From the NCBI RefSeq assembly GCF_004359215.1, contig NC_090619.1, positions 4,484,794-4,548,793 on the forward strand: 64,000 bases of DNA, given 5' to 3'. This document shows, piece after piece, positions 22,216 to 34,466 of this stretch. The position numbers were made by a program, and so were the translations under genes. A model generated the notes under the pieces. The model saw nothing but the letters and a program-made list of their open reading frames with translations. It was not told the origin of the DNA and made no database searches. This stretch comes from Bremia lactucae. Lineage: Eukaryota > Oomycota > Peronosporomycetes > Peronosporales > Peronosporaceae. Every line of letters starts with the position of its first letter. Within the stretch, counting starts at the first letter, position 1.

Positions 22216-23570
22216 CCCTCCATCAGCAACAGTCACAATAGTGACTTATGTGGAGTGAGAGAAAAATACTGTTATGTCTTTCCCTGTAATTTTGCATCAT
22301 TAGTCTTTATTGGAATTCCATGTTTGTCGTATTAGTGATGTTTGTTCAGAAATCTATTCCTTTGGCCATGGCTACTAACAAGTTTGTGCGCGTAGCCCGT
22401 GAGGCCGCAAAGCTGGCAGCTGCACTAATCAATGCAGCTGCGAGAACCATGTTAGCGTAAACGTTAAATGAGCCATTTGGAGAAGGACCGCAATACGTTA
22501 CATTTGCTCCCGAAAAAAAGCCTTTGTTGCGGTACCCATCTCGTTGGTCTGGTATGACCAACGATCAAAATTATCTTCCGTTTTTCGACTCATCCAGGAT
22601 CCACAAGCCTGGTGAGAATGAAACGGAATACTTTATCATTGGCTTTTTCTGGCATCGGTGGTACACTTGCAAGCGGGCAAGGATGTCAAACCTCTGTTCC
22701 AGGCTTAGACAGCATTTGTACACAATGTGGAAAGCATAGGCCGTGAGGTCTGGCTTGACAAACTGGATGATTTCCGCGAACGGGTCAAAACGAGGACCGT
22801 AGTGATGCATGCTCCAAGCTGCACAATTTGTCTAAAAGACATGAATTCCTTGCCTACTCATGTCAATGCTGTTTTAAGGGCGCAGGTCATGCTACTAAGG
22901 AAGCATATTCCCTTAAAGACCTCATTGGAGGACGGTCACCCAATACGAGATGCGTCAAGAAATTAAGACCTCCCATCCTTTTACAAGCGCGAAAAGTCTC
23001 GTTCTCTAACGGCCTCTGTCGAGGAGGATGGTCTCGTCGTGCTGTTGAACGAGAAGCGGAACGTCCACCATCAGCTGGGAGCGAGGTTCCAGCTTTCATG
23101 CAAGGGTGGATACCCTCGCCAAGGAACGAGATAACTAGTTCGAACACCCTTTACCATACAGTGGTTCGAGAGGCGTTCAGCAAGACAACGGTTCCCCCCA
23201 CTCGATTTCTTCAATGTATGTGGAGAGGGAGGAAATATCGGGTTCGCCTCGTTTGACGAACTCGAATTAACATAATGATTAAGATCACACCATTTATTAA
23301 TTAAGGGAGAACATTGATCACGATTCCGTCGCCGCGAGTAAGCGGTGACGGTCAGTAATGTTTACCGTGACCAATTGTTAAAATTGCGCGCAAATTGCGA
23401 CTGATCATCTGGCGAACGAATAGACGCATCATCCCCATCAAAATGAGCTGGTGACAGCTCGTCAAAAGATATCTTCATTGAACGGAATAGTGGATCGTCC
23501 AGTTCATGAGAACCAGACTCTGTCTCGAGACTATCATTCTTTAGCTCGAGATTGTCAGCCTTTGGCAGAC
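22216..23570. other. No supported gene
   Basis: Several open frames up to 142 codons (22828-23256) are visible on both strands, but none carries a recognisable motif or signal peptide, and they overlap each other. Probably decayed repeat. Confidence 0.35.
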
Positions 23571-23573
23571 GCC

Positions 23574-23850
23574 TTAGAACATTCCGGGGTGATTCGGAAT
23601 CGGTAGAAGCCTCGTGCAGTTGGCAAGAGCAACGTTAACAAAAAACGTAGGATGCGTACGCATCCTGAGAGGCAGCTCGATCGTGTACGCATTGCCTTGG
23701 CGGTGCAGTACACGGACCGGGCCAATACACCTGGATAGTGAATCATTACTGCCTACATTTTTACTACATTTTTTTGGTAAGTTTACCGTAGAACTGTAAA
23801 GATAGGTCGTTAACTCTAAATAAAAGAATATTTGCTCTTCCATTTTTGTC
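23574..23850 (-). pseudogene. Gypsy integrase C-terminal fragment
   Basis: The minus frame reads SRCIGPVRVLHRQGNAYTIE then MRTHPTFFV. This is the segment after the integrase core that normally reads RFIGPF-x-VLH...Y-x-LELP...RxHPTFYV. The remaining part of the 179-codon frame (to 24113) is Asn-rich and unlike coding sequence. Confidence 0.65.
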
Positions 23851-24439
23851 AGAGTTCTGTTTCTTGCGGTCCACCGCATCAGCGCTGGAATCCTGTACGA
23901 ATCGGACCACTCTTTATCTAGGCAGCAGGGAATCATTTGGCGACTTGGTTTTGTTTTTGTCTTCAGTGCGATTGGTGCGCACTGCAGAAATGTCATTTGC
24001 GCGTTAGTGAGGGCATTATTGTTCTCACTAATAATATTGTCTTTGATGCTGAGTGTTTCAGCATTATTTTTAAAGTTTGTAATAGCATTATTGTCATTGC
24101 TGAGTTTGTCCATCTAAATGTTGATAAAATCACAATTCGTATCATTCGCATTGACCTTAGGGCTAATGCGTGATGAGCAAGAGCTAGAAAATTCTTTGCA
24201 CGAGCGAGCCCTCACCTTAAATAAGAGTTTTTCTCAAACAAGGTGGCGTGGATGGCGTAAGCTGTTCACGTAAATGCTTTGTAGAAGCATGCACTGAATT
24301 GTTGATAGCAAATGTATTCTACCATCGGCAACAACTCGCTTTATCCGCGAAGTATTTCTTCGAGGATACGGTTTGCACGCTCCGTCCGACCATCTGTTGC
24401 AGGATGATCAGAAGTTGACATTTTCAAATGTGTCCCATG

Positions 24440-26250
24440 AAGGGCTTTGATAAGCCATGGTCAATATAAATTGACTCAGGAGCGTCTTGCAAGTATGGTC
24501 GACGTCTTTCTCTTGATGAAAGTTAACAATATGTTGAGGCGCCTAAAGTGCATAAACGTGATACATCACTGTTCGCGTAGCGACTGGAACTCGTGTCACT
24601 GTCCTAAAGTTCCGTTAAACTTACGTATGAAGTTTCTGAACTTTGACAGTGTGGAACGCGGGCTCGTCCTTGATTTGTATTCAATAAATGTTCTCATCTT
24701 CGGTATAGCCTGGCTTGAACGCCATGAGCCATGGATCAATGGGGGGCTAAGATCTTAGGCGCAACACGCAATGATCCTAGCAAAGTATTGGAGTCATGAA
24801 CCCACCTTTGCTAGGCAACAAAAGCGCTATTGGCGGGAATCACTCACTGACACTGACAGTGTTTTAGACATTGGATTGTCTGAGTTAATAAACTCCAATG
24901 TTGAAAACATTAATTCTGAGCCCGACTCAGACAAAGACGGTGGAAAGGCACGTACTCCGTCGAATAAAACTCGTTGTAATAACGATTCATTGAATGCTGA
25001 AAGCATTGGAGGCCTAAGGTCGAGTCATCAAGGGTGTAACATCCCTGAGATACGTGAAGTGGCATGTCTTCGTCCACCGAGTGTGGTCGGCCGGAGTGGC
25101 ACTATACTGAGTGTCAATACTGACACCATTGGCAATTCGCCAGGGTATTTCGGGTCAAACCCTTTTGATGCACGTGAAGTGACACGTAAATGATCGCTGG
25201 ACAAGGAGGTTGAGCTACATAATTTCTCGTCGGCTGTCGACTTCGCCACCAGCTCTAGTATACAGGCTGAAAAATTTGAGACGTGACTGTGCCGGCCTCT
25301 AAAAGGCGTGTTGTCCCGAGACAGGAGACAGGGGAGGCGCAAAGCGTCTACACCTTCACAAAGTGATAGGAGCGAGCAATTGCACACGTTTGTAAACGGT
25401 GTAGCCGGTAACATCGAGGAAGAAGTTAGCCTTGCGGCAATCTCTTCATTACATGCTCTTTTAGAGCTAGACAAAATGTCTATTAATGAGTGCGGCCGAG
25501 CCCTAAAGGAGCCGAGTTGGTGATGAACTGACTAACAATTGAGTTGAATTCATCGTCGCTTCTGGACGAAGCTGCCCTGGAGGACACATAAGCTGCGCTT
25601 TGTGCGCGGAGGGGGGGGGGTCATCGATCCTGTAAGATCCTACGGGTCCATTCTATTTCTTGGTTAAGGATATCCAAGGTGTGGTACATACCATTCCACC
25701 ATCCGTGTTACACGGAGAGACGTGTCTGTCATGATATTGACTTGGTTCCTGGAACCAAATACTGTGCCACACGACAATGGTCTTTGCCAAAGGAACAGTG
25801 CGACGTAATTGACAAATTTTTCACTCCTAATACGAGAGCGCAAATCTCCCCATTCGAGACCGACATGTGTCAAAAAACCAAATGTTAAATGGCGCATTTT
25901 ATAAGCTTGAATAAGATTAATACTGCCTATATACCAGCACAAACTCCCATCTCTATAAAGGATGTTCTCCAGAATAATGTGGCGGGATGAGCGATGCACC
26001 GTGCACCTGACATAGCCGATGGTTGTTACCAACTGCTCATGCAAGCTAGCGATATCCCGCTTACAGCGGTAAGCACCCCAATTGGTGTGATATGGTAGTG
26101 GTTGGTTATGCCACAAGGAATTTTCAACGCCCCGGCGACATTTAATCGTCTAGCAACGCAACTGTTTCGCCCTCATCGAGGCTACGTACGTACCTATTTG
26201 AATGACAAATTAGTCCACAGTCGTGCGGAAGAGGGCCAGACGGGTGCTCG
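24440..26250 (+). pseudogene. Gypsy protease-to-reverse transcriptase remnant
   Basis: At 24600-24755 the frame gives KVPLNLRMKFLNFDS and GIAWLERHEPWIN, the C-terminal half of the retropepsin also found at 6300-6480. A linker open from 24771 to 25193 (SHEPTFARQQKRYWR) follows, then about 25320-25520 further linker. At 26102-26240 reverse transcriptase motifs appear (VMPQGIFNAPATFNRL, LFRPHRGYVRTYLNDKLVHS). The catalytic YFDD is YLND, so the second aspartate pair is altered. A run of nine to ten G at about 25611 marks a low-complexity interruption. The element is cut off at about 26255. Confidence 0.7.
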
Positions 26251-26299
26251 AGTGTATAAGTACAAAAACCGTGTATGTCAATGCGATAAATTATATAAA

Positions 26300-26660
26300 A
26301 ATGTAAATTATCGTTATTAATATCTGACTTAAATAGTTCCAATATTACCAAAGCTGGTAATATCATGCTCTATTGAGTTGCCCATTTAAGTCTAAATAAA
26401 CCCCGCCAATTGTTATAAGACACGACTGTGCGGTGCGCAAGGAGGCGTCATACTTAGGTAGTTATGGATTTATAAAGCTCAGTAGTAGATAGAAGATCGT
26501 TTCGTAGGAAATAAAATATATCAATACAGTTTTACTATTTTCTCTATCATAAAGCCGTAGTCTAGCTTTATAGAAAACTTCCTCTGTACCTTTGTGTAGG
26601 GTGCTTAGCAATTAGAACTTTCAGGCAGCAGCATTTACATGCTGCTAGCGCGCCGACGCT
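26300..26660. repeat. LTR-like fragment
   Basis: Contains TTCCAATATTACCAAAGCTGG, GCGGTGCGCAAG and GTCTAAATAAACCCCG, which recur reversed at about 21745-21860, and a CTTCCTCTGTAC block typical of these LTRs. No intact end is seen. Confidence 0.5.
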
Positions 26661-26756
26661 TCCACGTCGACCCGAAAGCTTAAAGATCGAATTCTCTAAG
26701 TTTAAGGCAGTCCAATTTTAAGATAATTCGTCGAATTAGAGGACGTCATTGATCAG

Positions 26757-28050
26757 CTGGACATCCTGGTGAGGATGCAGCAATCTGCGGCACGGCCGTC
26801 TTTTTCGGCGCTAGAGCCTTTAAGTCCACGTGGAATGAGTTCCGATACGGCTTTTGCAAGCCGACGTAGAACACGGGTGTGTACGCAGCTTGCTAGGATG
26901 GTTACGCGTGTAAGCTAGGCCTTGGGCACGACCGTAAATGGTCTAATAAAGCGTGAGTGCAATTAGGTCTTGAAGACCGCAGAAACTAAGTTGCTCGGTA
27001 GATTTTTTAACGTTTAATAAAACTCGGTCCACGGCCGCAGAAGAATTAATACAGCTTCTATCTTTGGTATCTCCTCGTTTTTTTCTGTTCGTCTTGACTA
27101 TCCGCAAACGTGTCACGTACATATCTCCAGACAAGAAATCGTGTCGCGAGAAACTCGCTTACTTGGTTCCGAATGGTAATAGGGCTGATATCAGCAAGTC
27201 TATCGGCTGATTCTCCCGCACCAAGACCTGAGCCAAGCCGTAGTATTGATAACGGAAAGCATGGGTGGGTGAGATCGAAATGACATTTAACGGAGTGTAG
27301 CCAGTATAGGCATGGATATAGTTATTTAACGCAAATTCCACCACCGGGAGCGTTGAGCTCCTGCGCTTTAGTTCACACTGCGTAAAACGTCTTCAATGAC
27401 GCGGTCGACACGGTAAGTCTGACCATCGGTCTGCGGATTGTCCGCGATGGATATGTCCAATCTGATGCTAAGCACTTGAGAAATCGATTTCCAGATTTAC
27501 CCGTGAAACGGGGATCTAGATCAGAGACAATTGCCACAGGCAAACCGTGTTGTCGAAACACGCGGTCGATGAACAGCTTTGCTATACCTTCACCATCAAT
27601 AGAATTCAGCACAGCCGCTAATGAGCCTTTTTGCTTAATCGGTCAACAACGACCACTATTCAGGTGTTAACGGCTGAATCTTTTGGTAGGCCAAAACAAA
27701 AATCACACTAATGGAATCCCAACACCCTGCGGGTATGGGCAGACTTGCAAGTGGTGCAGCAGCATGAGCCGAGCATTTAACTCGTTGGCGGTTTCGCATG
27801 TGCGAACGTATGTGCTGATCCATTTGAGAGCTTGGGCGACCAGAAAAATCTGGCTTACAAAGCCGCAGGTCTTTTGTCTACCGAGATGACCATCAAGGGC
27901 ATTATTGTGCGCCTCATGGATATTCGATACTTCAAATCCTCATCACGCGGAACAACGATGCACGGAGTATCCACAGCATCCATGCAATAAAGCAAGAGGT
28001 CGTTATCGATAGAAAATCGATGTAACCTTGCACGCAAACGTGCCGTCAAC
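26757..28050 (-). pseudogene. Gypsy integrase remnant beside a gag scrap
   Basis: 26757-26800 (plus) repeats the gag motif QLDILVRMQQSAARP. From about 26943 leftward-reading sequence gives integrase in reverse order: VLLNVKKS (26990-27060), FALNNYIHAYTGYTP (27260-27340), AKLFIDRVFRQHGLPVAIV and SDLDPRFTGK (27480-27600, with the second catalytic Asp region), and an upstream zinc-finger part to about 28049 (RLHRFSIDNDLLLY). Stops and shifts break it throughout. Confidence 0.7.
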
Positions 28051-28756
28051 TAAAAGCCCGATTCAGTGCTCTTTAGAGCTCGTAGCGGAGCTAAACACTA
28101 TTCATCCCGGGAGAAAACCGAACAGATTGATGCGACATTATAGTCGTTAGATGAGAATGTTCATAATCCGGCCTGCGCGATAACGCATCAGCCAAATCGT
28201 TCTGATTGCCAGGCTCAAAAAAAAATTAATTTTAAAATTGTATTCGTTAGAAAGGAAAGCCACCAAGCATTCGTGGGAATATCAATTTCAGTTTGCAAAT
28301 TTAAAATTATTTATTAATTTTCTTAAAAAGTTGTGGGAGTAAGAACTTGTTTAAATATAAAATAAACTTTTTTCAAAATAGTTGTGGGATATCAGTTTTA
28401 AGCTGTGGCGATCTCAATACACTAGAAATATTGCTCAATTGAACCAAGTTTACTAAATGATAATAAGATAAGCAAGGATCAGTCAAATCGATTTCATTTA
28501 CGTTACATGGTATAAGCCTGCCTCGTCGGGATTCCACATATCAAAGCATCTCCCGTGGTGTTTCTATCTATTACTACATGTTCATTGCTCCATACCTTTT
28601 TCAATTTTCTTATCAATCCGGCAATATAACTAAACATGCCACCCATCAAGGCGCGAATGGTGTGATGAGGCGTCGACCAATTCTAGCTCGCAATCAACCG
28701 ACTCGAGCTAGCAATTGGTAAGGTTTTCTGATAGAATCTGCTTGATTGTCACATGT
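28051..28756. other. Intergenic, AT-rich
   Basis: No open frame or repeat with recognisable content. It forms the boundary between repeat debris and the gene block and includes the 3' flank of the MYB gene. Confidence 0.5.
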
Positions 28757-30369
28757 TCAGACGGACGCGACAAAATTCTTTGGGGAGCCATCGAGCCATT
28801 GCCGTAGTTGAGGGCTCTTAAGCGTTGGCGTGATGGAATGATCAAAGTCGAACGTCTCTTGCTGAAGCGCCACATCAATCGTTGGTGGAGCAAAGCGTTT
28901 GTGAGGCGAAGGTTGACGGCCAATTCCAAAAGTCGATGCATTTGCGTGAGGAAACGCAACCGACACGTCCGTACGAAGCCGAGGCGATCGACGGAGAAAA
29001 CCACCCGTTTCACTCAATATTTCCTATCGTAGCAAGTCTTAACGTAAGCAAATCAATGCATGGGTCTAGACAATGCAACAATCACTTACAAACTCGAGTG
29101 TATTGGAATCCAATTCGGTAGGAAAGTCAAGGTCATCAAAGGAAAATTTGGTGCCGTCGACTTTCAAGAAACCTGCCGGCGACATAAATCGTGGAGATCG
29201 GCGTAAGCTATGCGGTGGCTGAAAACCTAGTGGCGTCGGCATGTTAAAGAACTCGGCAACTTGCTATGGACATCATCGATCCTTCATTTCAATAAGCATA
29301 CCGTGCGACTTATTGCATTATAAGACAACGCGTACCTCATTAAAGTCAATGTCAAGGTGTTCAAAAGCGTGACACGGTTGATCCATGTCCATGAATGCAT
29401 CACTCTCTCCGAGTCCAGGGCCATTCAGTCGTTTCTTCTTGTTATGGTCATTGCGTGAATTGTTTTTATTCGTAGCACTCGCGACAGTAATGTAAGTCCC
29501 GCACTCTTCGTCTCCTGTGTTAAAAAGCTGCAGCAATAGCTGCGTATGTAACACTCGTCGAGGTGTATCCGGTAAGAACATGCCGTTATTATCACCCGCA
29601 GCCATGCCTCCTGTGCAAATGCGCAAATCTTTGCGTTTTCGTTTCGAATTGACTTTCTTGTCGACATTCTGTAGTGCTCGTTCTTCCTCAGGATGAACCA
29701 ATGCAGGATAGCAATCCTTGTATACCAACGCTTGAGAAGCGCACGGACTTTGACGAAAGTTGTCGCCGGAATTCATGGCGTCTCGTGTTAATTCCACCAT
29801 CGAATTAGGTGACGCGTCGGCGCTAAATTTAGCAACTTTAGAACTACCTGGACCGCTTCGAATGCTTTGTCCTATCGTTTTATGTTGCTGTTTCGCCATG
29901 CGACGCATCGTGCGTCGCATGGACGAATACCAATGGTTTTTAATGGCATTATCCGTCCTGCAGCACAACATTCATGAGTTCTTGATCGACAATACAATAA
30001 ACTATTGACACAATTCTTTTCGTAATTCGTCAATTTTTACCTTCCAGGAAGCAATTTCGAGATCTCGGCCCACTTGTTCCCAAGACGGGTCTGGGCGTCC
30101 TCTATAATTTGCTCTTCTTCCGTCGTCCACGGATCCTTTTTAATAGTAGGGTCCAAATGATTCAGCCACCGGGTGCGACATTGCTTGCCGGTGCGCTCCG
30201 TGCCGTGGTTCTCGCTATTTAAATGATCCGAAATGACAGACCAGCGTTTGGTACCGTATTCTTCGACAAGGCGAATAATCGCATCGTCCTCTTTACGCGT
30301 CCAGGCACGACGCTCGTATGTCGAGCCTCGAACATTCATTCGGCCGTCGTGTTTAATCGGCTTCCCCAT
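28757..30369 (-). CDS. R2R3 MYB transcription factor, spliced
   Basis: Nuclear DNA-binding regulator. My exon model on the minus strand: 30369-30041, 29957-29336, 29263-29090 and 29023-28757, all joined in frame across GT-AG introns (83, 72 and 66 bp), 463 aa. R2 begins RRAWTRKEDDAIIRLVEEYG and R3 runs KDPWTTEEEQIIEDAQTRLG to LPGRTDNAIKNHWYSSMRR, with the second intron-spanning codon inside R3. R2 has an insertion between its second and third helices (HLNSENHGTERTGKQC). The tail carries two RRSPR motifs and acidic, Pro-rich patches. A further 5' exon is plausible: ATG 30531, exon to 30467, a 60-bp intron 30466-30407, adding 34 residues. It is divergent from the LIN-9 homologue. The C-terminal exons are inferred from frame, splice sites and composition. 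Confidence 0.85.
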
Positions 30370-30406
30370 GCTTTTAGGCTGTTCGGACTTTGAGGTGAAT
30401 GAAGAT

Positions 30407-30531
30407 CTGCGTGGGCCAGAGAGGTGGATCTTTTTCTCGCGAAAAAACGATATCTTGACCGTTTACCGTTTTTCCACTGTTTCAACGATTTCTGACGCTT
30501 CTGGTCGAAGAGGCACCACGTGCTTCCGCAT
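30407..30531 (-). other. Possible alternative first exon and intron of the MYB gene
   Basis: ATG at 30531 follows an in-frame TGA. The exon 30531-30467 joins through GTAAAC...CGCAG (30466-30407) to the frame that leads into the MYB start at 30369, which itself is preceded by protein-like codons (SSFTSKSEQPKS). Confidence 0.45.
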
Positions 30532-32076
30532 GAATTCGTCGAATCATCTGCTCTGGAAAGATTCACTGAGCCATAAACCACCCGTGTCACACAGACATCG
30601 GCTCTTCCAGTGCCTTTGCGACACGAAAACGCTTCTTCCTTTTAAGTCTGTCACATTTTGCCTTTCACAGAAAAGCAATTCACAGCGCCATGAAACGTAG
30701 GCACTGAACGCTTTTGCCCAGCCTTTCCTATGAATTAATGCAGCACTACCAGGACGAGAATGGTAGCATGCTGGCGCTCTGGGAAGAAAGCACGAACGGG
30801 TCGGACCATGTCAAGGCCTGCACTGAGTCAAAGCTGCACCTTACCGCCTTCTGACTTGTAAGGACGGAAGAAGCGCCACGGCATGTTGGAATTGAGCATG
30901 TTCACATAATTGGACGTAGTTGCGATGTAAAGGACTGCAACTGTCTTTTTAAAGTAACGTACTGAACGCACTATTGCGATCTGGCGTCGAGATGCATACC
31001 GATGAGCTGAATATACGCGGATGCTACAGAATCCTCGAAGCTCGATTTTATTAAAGTCATCGAGTCTGGTCGACAATGGTTTAAGAGACAGTAAAGCAAT
31101 TATCCGCTATGCTCATTTTAATATTGGAGCGGCTATACTTGGGAAAAATGGCATTCGAGTCCACCAATTTGAATGGCCGTAATGTTTTTGCTGCTACCAA
31201 AGTATCAGCAGCCGGGCATGTCAGCACTTGATGTAACAACAGTATTGCATGAAGCCATGTTTAGCTTCGTATTCTGTACCTCGCGTCAATAGTAAAAAAA
31301 TATCGTGTTTGGCTATATTGCGAAGTCTGCAAGACATTTCTTTAATGTTATCCATCTAAAAGACACTTTTTCTACGCGATGCACGCCTTCCTTAAGCTTG
31401 ACGAACAAGGTTTACATCGATCGATCGCATTAGAAGCTGGTCTTTCTATTAATGTGGTGGATAGTAATTAGTTTTGTCAATTCAATGGTATCGATGATTA
31501 AAATGGATACTAGCAAGCTCGTTATTGTTGGGTTTGAGAAAATTATTTCCGTGGTAATTGTAAGCAAGATGCACAATCTGCGTCGCTCTTATCAGTCACG
31601 CATGCGACAGGTAATGCTGCGCCGCCACCACCTGTTGGCAGGGAGTAGAGTTATTTATCTAGAAGTATTTCATCATTACCTTAAATTAACGGCAGCGGGT
31701 ACACCGCAGGAGACGATAGCGCCAATAGGATCTTAATTTGCGACGTCTGCGTGGATAAGTTCTTCGGACATTAGATATTTAATTAAATGTCTCCCCGCAT
31801 TCATTTACAATTGAATCGTGCGGAGCCGTTGGAGGCTATATCGCCCGAGCCTTAAAAGAAGAAACTTATTTAAAACTCGAGAAGGATACTAAGGACAACC
31901 ACATTAGAGATACAACTGATCAACGAAGTCGCCCACGTATTCTGAGACATTTCACCTGGGAAAATATTCATAGATTGACTAATTGTTCTGAGAACTAAAC
32001 ATAATTTTAGAAAGTTATTGATCGTGACAACTCATTCAAATGTTCAAATGCCGAGTATTAGAACGACCATAAATTC
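30532..32076. other. Divergent intergenic region of MYB and LIN-9 genes
   Basis: About 1.5 kb between two start codons. A 94-codon frame (31452-31736) exists but has no recognisable feature. Both promoters should lie here; I see no clear core element. Confidence 0.5.
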
Positions 32077-34160
32077 ATGCTACCTTATGAGCGTGTACTA
32101 GGACCGAGTTGGTCGCTTGTGGAGTTGCGCAAGTTTTATGTTCTCCTAAAAGTGCACGGTAGACAATGGGATACGATCGCAGATAGCTTACCGCTACGCT
32201 CTGCGGCAATGGTGCGTGGTTTATTCGAGATGCACCGCAGGTATTTATCGCTGCCAGAGGCATCAGTCGAAGGTTTTTGCGCTATCATGATGGACCACTT
32301 TGAGATGCAAAACGAACTTTTAAAACGCAATAGTATGAAATCATCATGGGTCAAAGAAGTTATCGTCATGAATGTGAAGCAGGCGATCGGAGACGGATTG
32401 AAGTTAACGGCTCGGAGTAGGAAGAAGCGGAGGCTGGAGAACTTGATGTCTACGGAACATTTGGCCACGCTGCAGTCTCAAAAAGAGCTGGATCAATTGT
32501 ATTGTGAACAACGTAGTCTTTCACACAAAAAACGAGGAAGGAAGCAAAGACATCCTATGAAAGCTATAATGTGGCTGGAATATGGACAGAAATTGATTCA
32601 TGGAGCAAGATTTCGTCTGCCGTGGTACCACTGGTTTCACTCTTTCAGTGACGTGGATTTTTTTCAAGAAAATGAATTTGTCGGGTGTCTCAAAAGCATG
32701 GGCCTTGAAAAGGTAGACGTGTCGTAGTTGAAATTAATGTTGAATTGGCAACTGACGAGTTTTCATTGATAACGGTGTGTGTAGACTAAAGTAGCAACGC
32801 GGTCAATTTGGTCGTCCATGCGTGCTTCAATGGGTCGCCCACGACGTCTTAGTCCGTTATACTTTGCGCAAGAAAAGCAGAAACTCCAGTTGTTCCGTAA
32901 CAGCAATTATGCCCGCGATCCTGCACAATTGGTACCAAACACGTCCACAATAAAAATGTGAATTGATTTTATTGACCATTGCTTTTCTTCGCTTTAGACA
33001 AATGACAGGACGAATTTATTGAAACCCGGTGTGCCGCTGATTGGTATTTTTTGGTTAATTTGAAATCTCTCGCATATTTGCTAAAGGGAGTGATTTTTTT
33101 AAATTGTTTTATAGTGTGGATGGAGTCGAAGCGATGTTTTCGACGAGCTACATTCGCTACTTTTCACGCTCGAGATCAAACATGCCAAGTATTTCTCAAC
33201 AACTTCGAGGCCGTGTCATGCAAATTGGAGCATATTATGGTACTGGACTTTTCCCCGTGGTCAAATAGTGAAGATGGCAACACAGAGTCAAAAGTTCCAG
33301 TATCGACGCTTTATCGACGCAGAGAAAAGTTTCATGGAGATCGTCTAGCAAATGCTTCATCAACAATTTCTGACGACCGCTATCGCGAAGAGAAAATCCG
33401 CGTTATGCTTACCGTAAAGAGTCTTTTATACCGGAAGGAAAAGATTATATCAGCACTTTCAACCTTTCATAAGCGCATAAATGAGCAGCAAGCTCAACTT
33501 TCTGAAAAGAATGCGACGAAATCCAGTCCATGGACGACTCCGACGGCATTGTCACCCGCTATCGTCAAGGATTTCGTTAAGAATGCTTCAAGTGACAAAG
33601 CTCTAGTGCAAAAACAGCATTCGTGGCTTATTGCCAATTTGGAGGATACAAACGCGTCCTTGCAGGCTGCATTGCTGAGTCTTCAATCGTTTTCAGCTCA
33701 AACATCCTTGAAATCAGGAAATTTTATCACTGGCCTTGATGATAACATTCTGCCAATTGAAACGTTGTCGGAGGATCAAATGCGCTGGGCCATCCATTTT
33801 CTTTCGGCGAGTCAGCAAAAAGCCGCAGCTGTGGTTGCCGAGGCAGCGTTGCAAATCGAAAAAGAGGGCAATGTGCTTACAAAACACGATTATTTTTCAA
33901 ATGCGGCGCATTCTGGCAAAATACTACCTAATTCTAGACAGCTGGTCGCCAATTGCGTCACGTTAATGAGCGTTCTTCACTGTCACGTTGCGGCGTCGCC
34001 AGATGTACCGCACGTGGTTACACAAAAGCTCGTCGAGCGTGTACTAGAGCTACTTAAGCCTAAGCATGAGTCAAACATGGATCTCTACACTGAGCTCTGC
34101 GCGGCCGCCAAAGCCACGCAGGATCAAATGACCCTGCAAGCTGCTTTATATAAAAACTAG
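32077..34160 (+). CDS. ALWAYS EARLY / LIN-9 homologue (DIRP domain)
   Basis: Scaffold subunit of the MuvB core, which in animals and plants forms DREAM and Myb-MuvB complexes on cell-cycle promoters. Exons 32077-32712, 32785-32931, 32998-33043 and 33115-34160 join in frame through 72, 66 and 71-bp introns to 624 aa. Residues 9-60 are a SANT-like repeat (GPSWSLVELRKFYVLLKVHG, then AMVRGLFEMHRRYLSLPEA as in plant ALY proteins). The DIRP domain spans about 175-260, with its core split by the first intron (PWYHWFHSFSDVDFF, NEFVGCLKSMGLEK, then WSSMRASMGRPRRLSP). A Tudor-like strand region follows (TCQVFLNN, DFSPW), then helices and a conserved C-terminal segment (LVANCVTLMSVL). More N-terminal sequence in an upstream exon cannot be excluded. 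Confidence 0.9.
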
Positions 34161-34466
34161 TTGTAATTATTCGATTTATGCGTAGCTTGCAATATTATCA
34201 TATTTGTGCTAAAAAAATGTAAAGTCTTGACATCTGCAACTTTTTAACGAAGAGCTCGTTAGCCAAACTGAACTCCCTGCTATGCTGAAGTATTAATGGA
34301 TATTTGCTTTATGACAAGAATGACCAAGTTGGCAACAATTTAGAGGTTGTCAATGGCGACAAAGGTAAATAAAGCGATACTAAAAAATTGTTTATGTTCC
34401 TTGGTAGCGCCTCTTGACGTTCATGAAGCAATCACGGTGCGTAGGTCGAATTCGTCAATATTGAAT
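34161..34466. other. Convergent intergenic region
   Basis: 306 bp between the stops of the LIN-9 homologue and the coiled-coil gene; presumably both 3' ends. Nothing else is seen. Confidence 0.5.

Noticed and set aside
22828..23256. 142-codon frame as a gene
   Set aside because: No motif, signal peptide or splice logic; overlapping frames on both strands look equally good.
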